From positions 1 through 5,403 of the forward strand of contig JAJFMS010000311.1 of NCBI GenBank assembly GCA_020696885.1: a stretch of 5,403 nucleotides of DNA, given 5' to 3'. The stretch comes from Armatimonadota bacterium. GTDB taxonomy: Bacteria; Armatimonadota; SYMT01. The notes under the pieces were generated by a model, which was not told the origin of the DNA, ran no database searches, and saw only the letters and a list, made by a program, of their open reading frames with translations. The position numbers and the translations under genes are program-made. Of this stretch, positions 1 through 5,403 are shown piece by piece (positions within the stretch are counted from its first letter, which is position 1; each line of letters starts with the position of its first letter).

Positions 1-750
1 TATGAAAGAGCGCTCGACTCGCGGAATGCGAGGCCGAGAGACATCATCGGCAGCGTTGATGACCGGCAACGGGAGACCAATACCCGCGCTTACCCTTACA
101 GCGCCATCGCCATGCTGGAGATCACCGCCGGAGACGGATCGCGGTGGGTCGGAACCGGCTGGTTTGTAAGCCCTCGGACCCTCATCACCGCCGGTCACTG
201 CGTGTTCATCCGGGACTTTCGCCCGAACGGTCCCGGAGGGTGGGTCCAGTCCATCCGGGTTATCCCCGGGTGCAATGGGCTGAACAACGAGCCGTTCGGA
301 TCCGTGGTCGCAACCAGGTTCCAGACGGTCACGGGCTGGAAGAACGCCCCCCAGGGCGACCCCGAGGCGGAACAGTTCGACTACGGCGCCATCCTGCTCC
401 CGGCAAACTCTCCGGTTACCGGGGTGCAGGTGGGCACGTTCGGCATCGGCGCCTTCGATGACTCGGACCTGCATTCGAGCCAGTTGAACCTCGCCGGCTA
501 TCCCACGGACAAGCCCACCCACACCCTCTGGTACGACGTACAGGGCATCCGTCACGCCACGACGCGCCAGGTGTTCTACGACCTCGACACGTTCCGCGGC
601 CAGAGCGGCGCGCCCGTGTACATCGCACTCGATAACAGCCGGGTCGCGGCGGCCATCCACACCTACGGCACCTCCAGCAGTAGCTCGAGTAACGCGGGCA
701 CCCGGATCACCGAGGACGTCTTCAACGTGATCCAGTCCTGGAAGACCTGA
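1..750 (+). CDS. Secreted glutamyl endopeptidase (S1B, V8/BLase-like), 5'-partial
   Basis: This is an extracellular serine protease of the chymotrypsin fold. The frame is open from base 1, so the first ATG inside the window (112) is not the start; signal peptide and most of the propeptide lie upstream. Counting codons from base 1, the catalytic triad is His66 (TAGHC), Asp127 (FDYGAI) and Ser202 (GQSGAP). The mature N terminus is probably near 'DIIGSVDDR' (codons 14-22), matching the 'VIGSDDR...YPY.AI' start of Bacillus licheniformis glutamyl endopeptidase as I remember it. Other matching blocks are 'GYPTDK', 'AIHTYG' and the C-terminal 'GTRITEDVF..I..W'. His220 in 'IHTYG' sits where this family has the residue that binds substrate glutamate, so cleavage after Glu is inferred. 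The gene ends 83 bases before the next one on the same strand. Family assignment is firm; specificity is inferred. Confidence 0.94.
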   Translation, partial: YERALDSRNARPRDIIGSVDDRQRETNTRAYPYSAIAMLEITAGDGSRWVGTGWFVSPRTLITAGHCVFIRDFRPNGPGGWVQSIRVIPGCNGLNNEPFGSVVATRFQTVTGWKNAPQGDPEAEQFDYGAILLPANSPVTGVQVGTFGIGAFDDSDLHSSQLNLAGYPTDKPTHTLWYDVQGIRHATTRQVFYDLDTFRGQSGAPVYIALDNSRVAAAIHTYGTSSSSSSNAGTRITEDVFNVIQSWKT

Positions 751-776
751 TTGGTGCGAACGGACGAAGAGCAGAA

Positions 777-816
777 GCGAGAGGCGCGACCCGCAGACGG
801 AGCTCGCGCCTCTCGC
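777..816 (+). terminator. Perfect 13-bp hairpin between protease and membrane-protein gene
   Basis: Bases 777-789 (gcgagaggcgcga) are the exact reverse complement of 804-816, with a 14-base loop at 790-803. It begins 26 bases after the protease stop codon and ends just before the next gene's ribosome binding site. No T-run follows, so it is not a classical intrinsic terminator. It could end or attenuate transcription, protect the protease mRNA 3' end, or act as a protein site. The perfect stem is seen directly; the role is a guess. Confidence 0.5.
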
Positions 817-820
817 CGCC

Positions 821-826
821 AGGGAG
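821..826 (+). promoter_or_regulatory. Shine-Dalgarno for the 834 start
   Basis: AGGGAG lies seven bases before the ATG at 834, normal spacing for a ribosome binding site. It supports 834 as the start of the membrane protein, and it follows the hairpin foot at 816 after only four bases, so folding of the hairpin could affect access to it. Confidence 0.65.
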
Positions 827-833
827 ACCGGGA

Positions 834-2804
834 ATGAGAACGCGGTTCAATGGCTCCGCACTGGCCTCCGCCCTGGTCGCCGCAGCAATGCTGTACTCGG
901 CAGACCGGGCGGCTTCCCCCTCTCGGCCCGGCCCGGAGAGCGCACTGTTCAGCGCGGGTGGGCCGGGAACCGCCAGCAGCGGCACTGCTAACCCACTGGG
1001 ATCCGGCCCAGGTGCGCCGGTAGGGGCAGCAGCGCCCCGGCCCGTTCGCGCGGATACTACCCGGGCGGACGTGCTGGACCAAATGAACGACTCTCTACGG
1101 GTGTTTCCCAGTCTGGTCCACCTCCGCCTCACCAGGCCCGTAACCGTTGAAAGCTCCACCGCGGCCGGATACTTCTGGTTGGCGCTTCCCGCGGTCGGAC
1201 CCGCCAGGGACCGTCCGGCGATCGACAAAGGCGCCCCTAACCAGGACCCTGCGGCCGCGGCCAAGGCCGCTGAAGCAGCAGCAGCGGTCAAGACCGCAAT
1301 CGAGGCCTCGGAAAAGGTCCGGAAGGATGGGATACGCCTCGTCCTGCACGCTCTCGATCTGCGCGACGTCGAGCGTAACCGGACGCTTCGACTGCGAGAT
1401 ACCATTGAGTGCGGGCCCGTACCTGGCGCCGGCGCGCCGGTACGCTGGACGGTGCCGCTGGCCGGGGCAAACACCGACACTGCTTGCGGCGCCTATCGCG
1501 GCTACCTGCTGGCATCGCGCACGCCCGATCAGGGCACCGATATCCCCCCACCACTGCCCATTCCGGTGCTGCTGGAGGTCCGGGATCCTCCTGGTGCGGC
1601 GTTGGTGATACTCGCGCTGGGAGCGCTGATCCAGGGACTGTTGGCGGCCTATCCCAAGTTATGGATGCGGGACGACGAGTTGCTGGCGGACCTGGGAGAC
1701 CGTGAGAACCTGGTGCTTGCCGATCCGGCCCTCGCCTCCCCGGACTCGGTGGGAGTGCCCTTCCGCCGCCGCTTCGGCGCCCTATTCCGCGAAGTGGCGG
1801 TAGCCCTCGAAACCGGCAATGTTGAAGGCGCCGCAAGCGGTTTGCAATCTGCCGCAACACACTGGGGAAAATGGTCGATGGACCGGGACGTCTGGGTGGC
1901 GGCACTCGGGCGTGTGCGGGAGGCGATCGATCGCTTGGAGCGAGAAGAGGAAGCGACCGCGAACGTGGGCCGCACACTGCCGCGTCACCCGGCGAGCCTC
2001 CTCAAGCGGCTCTTCGACCACTACTTTGCAGCGCCGGACAGGGCTGCCGGAACCTATGAAGCGGAGTCGCTTGGCTACTTGAATTGGGTCGAGCGATACT
2101 TCCGCGTTAGGGGCCAGATTGACGCCGCTCGCGCACTCGCCCTCAGGGTGCCCGATCCTACAATCCGAACGCGACTCTTACAGGAGCTTGGTAGGATGCG
2201 AAGCGGCTGGGAGGTACTAGACGGTACTGAGGATCTCCGCAGCGAGGAGGAGCGCATTCAGGAAGGGCTCGGTCAGGTCAGGTCTGCGGCGGTGGAGAAC
2301 ACGCCGCCCGCCGAGCGCGCCGAGTCTGAATCGGCGCCTTCCTTCGAGCTCGGTGTAAGAACGCCGGCGGGAGCCAAGTCCGAGGATCTCCTCGATTCCG
2401 GGGAGCTAATCCCCCGCTCCATTCGCGCCCGCGTGGAGAGTGCCCGCACCGCCCAAGCGGCTTACGTATGGACGCCGGTGGTGATCACCTATGTGGGCCT
2501 GATCCTACTCGGCTACCAGCAGACCTACGACGCCAACCCCACATTCGGTGCCGACCGGCTGAAGGACTACTCCAGCGTGGCGCTCTGGGCCTTCGGCGCC
2601 AGCGTCGCCGCACGCGCCGCCTCGTTGACCCTCTCCACAGGCCTCTTCCAGCAAGATCGGGCGCCGCAGCAACCCCTCACCTCACCCGGAGGAAGCGGCA
2701 GCAATCCCACCGACCCGTCCACCAGCGTCGGCTCCCCGGAAGCCGCGCCCCTGGTGCAGCGCCGGACCGCCGCCACCCTGCGACGGGCGTTCTGGCACTG
2801 GTAA
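834..2804 (+). CDS. Unrecognised multi-pass membrane protein, 656 aa
   Basis: I do not recognise the family. The start is supported by AGGGAG seven bases upstream. Residues 8-22 are a hydrophobic signal sequence or anchor. Residues 23-250 look exported: a low-complexity Gly/Ala/Pro/Ser stretch (28-75), an Ala-rich helix (138-160) and two cysteines, C193 and C218, that could form a disulfide. A membrane helix follows at about 253-273. Residues 275-540 are charged and mostly helical, probably cytoplasmic, with a Glu/Arg-rich part near 361-376 and 470-500 and TPR-like helix pairs possible but not demonstrable by eye. Two more membrane helices lie at about 543-561 and 579-599, joined by a short loop (YQQTYDANPTFGADRLKDYS). 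The tail (605-645) is Pro/Ser/Gly-rich and ends in basic and aromatic residues (RRAFWHW). It may be co-expressed with the upstream protease, 83 bases away, although a hairpin separates them. The large soluble domain between membrane segments suggests a scaffold or signalling role, which is inference only. Confidence 0.85.
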   Translation: MRTRFNGSALASALVAAAMLYSADRAASPSRPGPESALFSAGGPGTASSGTANPLGSGPGAPVGAAAPRPVRADTTRADVLDQMNDSLRVFPSLVHLRLTRPVTVESSTAAGYFWLALPAVGPARDRPAIDKGAPNQDPAAAAKAAEAAAAVKTAIEASEKVRKDGIRLVLHALDLRDVERNRTLRLRDTIECGPVPGAGAPVRWTVPLAGANTDTACGAYRGYLLASRTPDQGTDIPPPLPIPVLLEVRDPPGAALVILALGALIQGLLAAYPKLWMRDDELLADLGDRENLVLADPALASPDSVGVPFRRRFGALFREVAVALETGNVEGAASGLQSAATHWGKWSMDRDVWVAALGRVREAIDRLEREEEATANVGRTLPRHPASLLKRLFDHYFAAPDRAAGTYEAESLGYLNWVERYFRVRGQIDAARALALRVPDPTIRTRLLQELGRMRSGWEVLDGTEDLRSEEERIQEGLGQVRSAAVENTPPAERAESESAPSFELGVRTPAGAKSEDLLDSGELIPRSIRARVESARTAQAAYVWTPVVITYVGLILLGYQQTYDANPTFGADRLKDYSSVALWAFGASVAARAASLTLSTGLFQQDRAPQQPLTSPGGSGSNPTDPSTSVGSPEAAPLVQRRTAATLRRAFWHW

Positions 2805-2880
2805 TCCAGCGGGTTCCGGTCCGGCGCCGGCGGAAATCGGATACTGCAACTGGGCGCGCTTCGGATCCAGAGACCACACC

Positions 2881-3981
2881 ATGACTTCAGGTAGAACCTT
2901 CCTGCTCGGAGCTTCCGCGCTGGGTCTCACCGCCGGGACGACGGATGCCTGGAAAGACACCGTCGCCTTCCTGGAAGCCCAGCAGGCGGAAGGGGTCTTC
3001 CCCGGCGCCGCGCTGCTGGTAACGCGCTCCGGAAAGAGCGTGTTCGAGCGGTATCAGGGCACCTACTGTTCGTTGACCCGCCGGGATGCACCGTTGACCG
3101 CCGCCGTGCGTCACCCGCTGTATTCCTTCTCGAAGCTGGTCTCCGCCACGGTGGTGTTGATGGCGGTGCAGGACGGTCTCGTGAAGCTGGATGAGCCGAT
3201 GGTCAGCTACGTGCCGGAGTTCACCGGCGGGGGGAAGGACGCCAGCACCCTCCGCCACCTGCTCACCCATTCGGCCGGCATCCCCTCCGCCCCGGTCGGC
3301 GGAGCGTCGACGGAGCCCGAGTGGAAGCAGGCCGTGGCAGCCGTATGCGCGGCGAAAACCGAATGGGAGCCCGGCTCGCGCACCGCCTACCACGGGCTCA
3401 CCGGCCTCTTCGTCGCCGCGGAGGCGGTCCGGCGGAAGAACGGCGGCAAGACCTGGGAGACGCTCCGCCGGGAGCGCCTCTTCACGCCGCTCGGTGCTGC
3501 GTCCCTCACCTTTGCGCTGCCTCCCGAGGAAGACCTGGTAGCCCTGACCCCACAGCCCAAGGAGCTGCCGAAAACCGTGCGGGAGGCGTTCCCCTACGCC
3601 GGCCATCCGGCGGGCGGCTGCTTCGGCACCGCCACCGATGCCATGAAGGTGCTGCAGCTCCACCTGAACGGCGGCACCTGGGGCCAGCAGCGGTTGCTGG
3701 GGGAGCCGCTGCTGCGCGAGATGCACCGCGTCCAGTACCTGCAGCAGATCGAGCAGGCCCGCGCGGACAGCAAGCCGCCCGTGCACGAGCCGTGGGAACT
3801 CGGCCCGCTGCTCCGCGGTCCCGGGCCGAAGTCCGGCGGTCACGACTGGTTCGGCTTCCGGGAGGGGCACACCACATCGAGTCGTCGCCCTTCTCGCCGA
3901 AGCGACCTGCCAGGGATCCGAGGCGCTCCCGCCACCGGCGGCCATTCGGAGAGCTCGGCGAGGCATCCATGCCGTGGGTGA
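2881..3981 (+). pseudogene. Beta-lactamase-family serine hydrolase, 3' end lost
   Basis: Residues 1-328 are a penicillin-binding/class C beta-lactamase-fold hydrolase (esterase or peptidase-like, PF00144 type). The nucleophile motif SxxK is S82-F-S-K85, the second motif is Y170-H-G (EPGSRTAYHG; a YxN variant common in esterase-like members), and 'LRHLLTHSAGIP' (125-135) and 'GHPAGGCFGTATDAMKVLQL' (241-260) are family blocks. Resemblance stops after 'HDWFGFRE' (about 3864), just where the third motif (KTG/HxG equivalent) and the last strand and helix would follow. The remaining 38 codons to the stop at 3979 are antisense to the deacetylase on the other strand and are Arg/Ser/Pro-rich. The product probably lacks a full active site. 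The N terminus 'SGRTFLLGASALGL' resembles a Tat signal with only one of the two arginines. No clear ribosome binding site precedes 2881, and the frame is open upstream, so the start is uncertain. It follows the membrane-protein gene by 76 bases. Confidence 0.8.
3860..3867. other. Junction joining two 3'-truncated convergent genes
   Basis: Reading rightwards, serine hydrolase homology ends at 'WFGFRE' (3847-3864). Reading leftwards on the other strand, deacetylase homology ends at 'GDDSMWCAP' (about 3863). Both therefore end in the same G-rich octamer (around gggagggg), leaving no room for either gene's missing C-terminal coding region. This marks a deletion breakpoint or an assembly misjoin. 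The end points of homology are judged from remembered family sequences, so they are uncertain by some ten bases. Confidence 0.6.
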
Positions 3982-4746
3982 AGTCGATGACGAAGTCCCC
4001 GTCCCGCGGGCTGCCCGGGAGGCCGACCAGCGGATCGTTCGCCTTCGACCACACCGATTCGTCCAGGTAGTTCCGGTTCAGATCGCCAGGGGCGAAGCGC
4101 GGGTCCAGCACGTTGAGCGCCGAGGACCCCGCAACGCGCGAGCCGGACCGTAGCCCGAACTCCGCCAGAGATGGCGCGTATGCCATGTAGCCGTTCGGGT
4201 AGACGAAGTGGGTCGGCGCGGCGGCGGACAGCTCTCGGGCGAAGATCGCCTGGCTCCAGTAGAGCTCTCGCCGCACCTCCGCCGGCTTGAGGGCGGCCGA
4301 CGGCTCCCAATGGTTGCCGGCGTGCGCATAACCGTGGTTCACGATCCCCCACCCGCGCTCCCGGAGTTGCCGGAGCTGGTCCCAGTCCAGGAACGTCGAG
4401 TTGCCGCTCCCGGTCCGCAGCACGATCACCGCCGCGCCGCCGACTAGCGGCCTTCGCGCGCCGCCCGCCACGCCGGGCGGCGCGTCCGTGTACCCGTACT
4501 GCGCCAGCAGCGGCTGGGACACGGTGAGCGTGGAGGTCGGCCCGTCGTCGATCTCCACGGCATACGCCCACCCCTTGCCGTAGCGGAACGTGCTGACCTC
4601 GGCCGTGGGAACGCCCTGGTCCGCGCCGGCTGCCAGTTCCAGGTCCATTCGGTGGTGGGGGCGGGCGCTGTCGCAGCCGGAGCCAGGGAACACGCGGCCA
4701 GGGCCGCAGCGGCGAGCAGGATTGAGGCGAGACGGATGGAACGCAT
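3863..4746 (-). pseudogene. NodB-type polysaccharide deacetylase lipoprotein, frameshifted and truncated
   Basis: The family removes acyl groups from surface or extracellular polysaccharides using a bound metal. From the ATG at 4744-4746 the protein starts with a lipoprotein signal (MRSIRLASILLAAAALAAC, lipobox LAAC, acylated Cys19) and 'TTEWTWNWQP'. Near 4627 the coding frame changes by -1: downstream, 'GADQGVPTAEVSTFRYGKGWAYAVEIDDGP' continues in another frame. That frame holds the metal-binding Asp of IDDGP (4544-4546) and the two His of NHGYAH (4334-4336, 4322-4324), then 'HFVYPNGY' and 'IDFTHGMDA'. The signal-peptide frame itself stops at 4444. Homology ends at 'GDDSMWCAP', where the family normally continues with 'xxEVxxY' and a final domain section; the open frame runs on, meaningless, to 3506. 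About 295 residues remain if the frameshift is ignored. No clear ribosome binding site is visible before 4746. An internal start at 4693 would give a shorter protein without the signal. Confidence 0.8.
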
Positions 4747-4770
4747 GGTTGAACTAGAACCGGTCTCACC

Positions 4771-4794
4771 ACGGAGACACGGAGACACGGAGAG
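4771..4794. repeat. 8-bp tandem repeat (acggagac, three units)
   Basis: acggagac occurs at 4771-4778 and 4779-4786, followed by acggagag at 4787-4794, one base off. It runs into a purine-only stretch (gggagaggagagagag, 4794-4809) that leads straight into the first copy of the longer repeat. It lies 25 bases upstream of the deacetylase start. Confidence 0.75.
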
Positions 4795-4804
4795 GGAGAG
4801 GAGA

Positions 4805-4842
4805 GAGAGTTTTAGACGGGATTTGTCAGGATTTAATGGATG
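4805..4842 (-). repeat. Intergenic ~40-base repeat, copy 1 (inverted)
   Basis: It begins gagagttttagac (4805-4817), the exact reverse complement of 4978-4990, and continues with ggattt-gtcaggattt-aatggatg, which matches the rest of copy 2 with a few substitutions and one indel. With copy 2 it forms an imperfect inverted repeat about 185 bases from end to end. Confidence 0.75.
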
Positions 4843-4895
4843 CGGAGGGGACGCCGTAGGTCACGGCTACTACATTCGACCATCCAATAGATCTT

Positions 4896-4921
4896 GGGTG
4901 TCCTGGCCTCTCGGGACACCC
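4896..4921. repeat. 8-bp hairpin inside the inverted repeat pair
   Basis: gggtgtcc (4896-4903) pairs perfectly with ggacaccc (4914-4921) around a 10-base loop. It sits near the centre of the segment bounded by repeat copies 1 and 2. No T-run follows on either strand, so a terminator role for ppc or the deacetylase is not evident. Confidence 0.5.
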
Positions 4922-4952
4922 GCCGCCGCCGCGGTGCCTCGACCGCCCTGCC

Positions 4953-4999
4953 CCATCCCGTCAATCCTGTTAATCCTGTCTAAAACTCTCCTGGCAAGG
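4953..4999 (+). repeat. Intergenic ~40-base repeat, copy 2
   Basis: The core is 'caatcctgt taatcctgt ctaaaactctcctggcaagg' (4962-4999). It contains two tandem aatcctgt units and an 'aaaact' segment, then 'ctggca'. It is a direct repeat of copy 3 and an inverted repeat of copy 1. Confidence 0.75.
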
Positions 5000-5005
5000 C
5001 CTCGG

Positions 5006-5054
5006 CCATCCTATCCCATCCTGTTATCCTGTCCAAAACTCCCCCTGGCATGCC
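5006..5054 (+). repeat. Intergenic ~40-base repeat, copy 3
   Basis: It has the same order of elements as copy 2: ccatcc, then catcctgt and tatcctgt units, then 'ccaaaactccccctggca'. It ends at the ppc stop codon (5054-5056) and includes the palindrome ggcatgcc (5047-5054). The copies differ at several bases, so they are old or loosely conserved. Together, copies 1-3 and the hairpin fill the gene-free stretch 4747-5053; I saw no tRNA, small RNA signature or short coding frame there. Confidence 0.75.
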
Positions 5055-5403
5055 TACCCGGTGCTTTGCATCGCCGCGGCGAGGCCGATGATGCTCATCA
5101 GGATGGCGTCGCGCCAGTCTCTTGCCTCTTCGGATTCCTCGTCGGGGAGCTCGTCCCAGAGTTGGAGCAGCGCCACCTGCAGCTTGCTGAGCGGCGCCGT
5201 GGCCGGGTTGCGGAACTCCACGGTGCGGCGCACCACGGCGGAGGTCTCCATCAGCTCGCCCTGCTGGGTGACCTGCAGGACCCAGTCACAGGTCCGGCGG
5301 TACTCCTCTTCGATCCGCGCGTGGAACCGCTCCGCTACCTCACGGGGCTCCACGCGGCCCGCGTACCACCGGGCCGTCTCCAGGTGGGCGCGCTTCAGCT
5401 CTA
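5054..5403 (-). CDS. ppc: Phosphoenolpyruvate carboxylase, C-terminal part (5'-partial)
   Basis: The cytoplasmic enzyme carboxylates phosphoenolpyruvate with bicarbonate to oxaloacetate, refilling the citric acid cycle. Only about 116 C-terminal codons are present. The frame is open to the window edge and reads ELKRAHLETARWYAGRVEPRE..., so the GTG at 5353 is internal, not a start. Diagnostic blocks are 'TVEFRNPATAPLSKLQVALLQLWDE', matching the family's 'IQLRNPYxDPLNxLQxELLxR', and the end 'DAILMSIIGLAAAMQSTG', matching 'ALxLTIxGIAAGMRNTG'. The terminal glycine, conserved in the family, is kept. Departures are S for the usual N in '-NTG' and AAAM for AAGM. It points away from the left part of the window, convergent in no pair, with the same orientation as the deacetylase 307 bases downstream. 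Catalytic residues lie outside the window. Confidence 0.92.
   Translation of the reverse strand, partial: ELKRAHLETARWYAGRVEPREVAERFHARIEEEYRRTCDWVLQVTQQGELMETSAVVRRTVEFRNPATAPLSKLQVALLQLWDELPDEESEEARDWRDAILMSIIGLAAAMQSTG

Noticed and set aside
722..1480. Minus-strand 252-codon frame opposite the start of the membrane protein
   Set aside because: Low-complexity Ala/Ser/Arg composition and no motif; the plus-strand gene has a good ribosome binding site and coherent membrane topology.
2805..2880. Terminator at the ccggcgccgg palindrome (2821-2830)
   Set aside because: Ten-base palindrome with no loop and no following T-run; expected by chance at this GC content.
2887..3966. Long 359-codon open frame on the minus strand opposite the serine hydrolase
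   Set aside because: It is Gly/Arg/Leu-rich with no recognisable motif, and lies exactly opposite a frame with clear SxxK and family blocks. It is a high-GC shadow.
3840..4772. Minus-strand 310-codon frame overlapping the deacetylase
   Set aside because: Arg/Pro-rich translation in the third frame; the NodB motifs are all in the neighbouring frame.
4950..5054. CRISPR array
   Set aside because: Only two direct copies, diverged from each other, with almost no spacer between them (4999 to 5006) and a third copy inverted; no cas genes.
5054..5353. A separate 99-residue gene starting at GTG 5353
   Set aside because: The frame continues upstream to the window edge with sequence that fits the C-terminal part of phosphoenolpyruvate carboxylase, so the GTG is internal.

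Overview
The window is GC-rich (roughly two thirds G+C), densely coded DNA from a free-living bacterium with an envelope that carries exported lipoproteins. Composition, an anaplerotic phosphoenolpyruvate carboxylase, and intergenic repeats of the type 'aatcctgt-taatcctgt-ctaaaact' and 'acggagac' suggest an environmental lineage such as Gemmatimonadota or a similar phylum. That placement is an impression from memory, not a demonstration.

Layout from left to right. (1) Positions 1-750, plus strand: most of a secreted glutamyl endopeptidase (family S1B, V8/BLase type) with a complete catalytic triad and the His linked to Glu specificity. Its start lies before the window. (2) An 83-base gap with a perfect 13-bp hairpin, then 834-2804, plus strand: an unrecognised protein with one N-terminal and three internal predicted membrane segments. 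(3) From 2881, plus strand: a class C beta-lactamase-like serine hydrolase that is normal up to about 3864 and then stops resembling its family. (4) On the minus strand, start at 4746: a lipoprotein polysaccharide deacetylase (NodB type). It has a probable one-base frameshift near 4627 and also loses family resemblance at about 3863. (5) 4747-5053: a gene-free stretch with an 8-bp tandem repeat, three copies of a ~40-base repeat (one inverted relative to the other two) and a hairpin. (6) 5054-5403, minus strand: the C-terminal part of phosphoenolpyruvate carboxylase (ppc), running off the window.

The main anomaly is at 3860-3867. Two convergent genes, serine hydrolase and deacetylase, both lose their 3' ends at the same point, and each reading frame then runs on into the antisense of the other. 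One deletion, or an assembly misjoin, would explain both truncations.

The genes do not form one obvious pathway. Three of them act in or outside the envelope (protease, serine hydrolase, deacetylase) and one is a membrane protein of unknown role next to the protease. The protease/membrane-protein pair is the best candidate for an undescribed functional unit, but adjacency is the only evidence for it.
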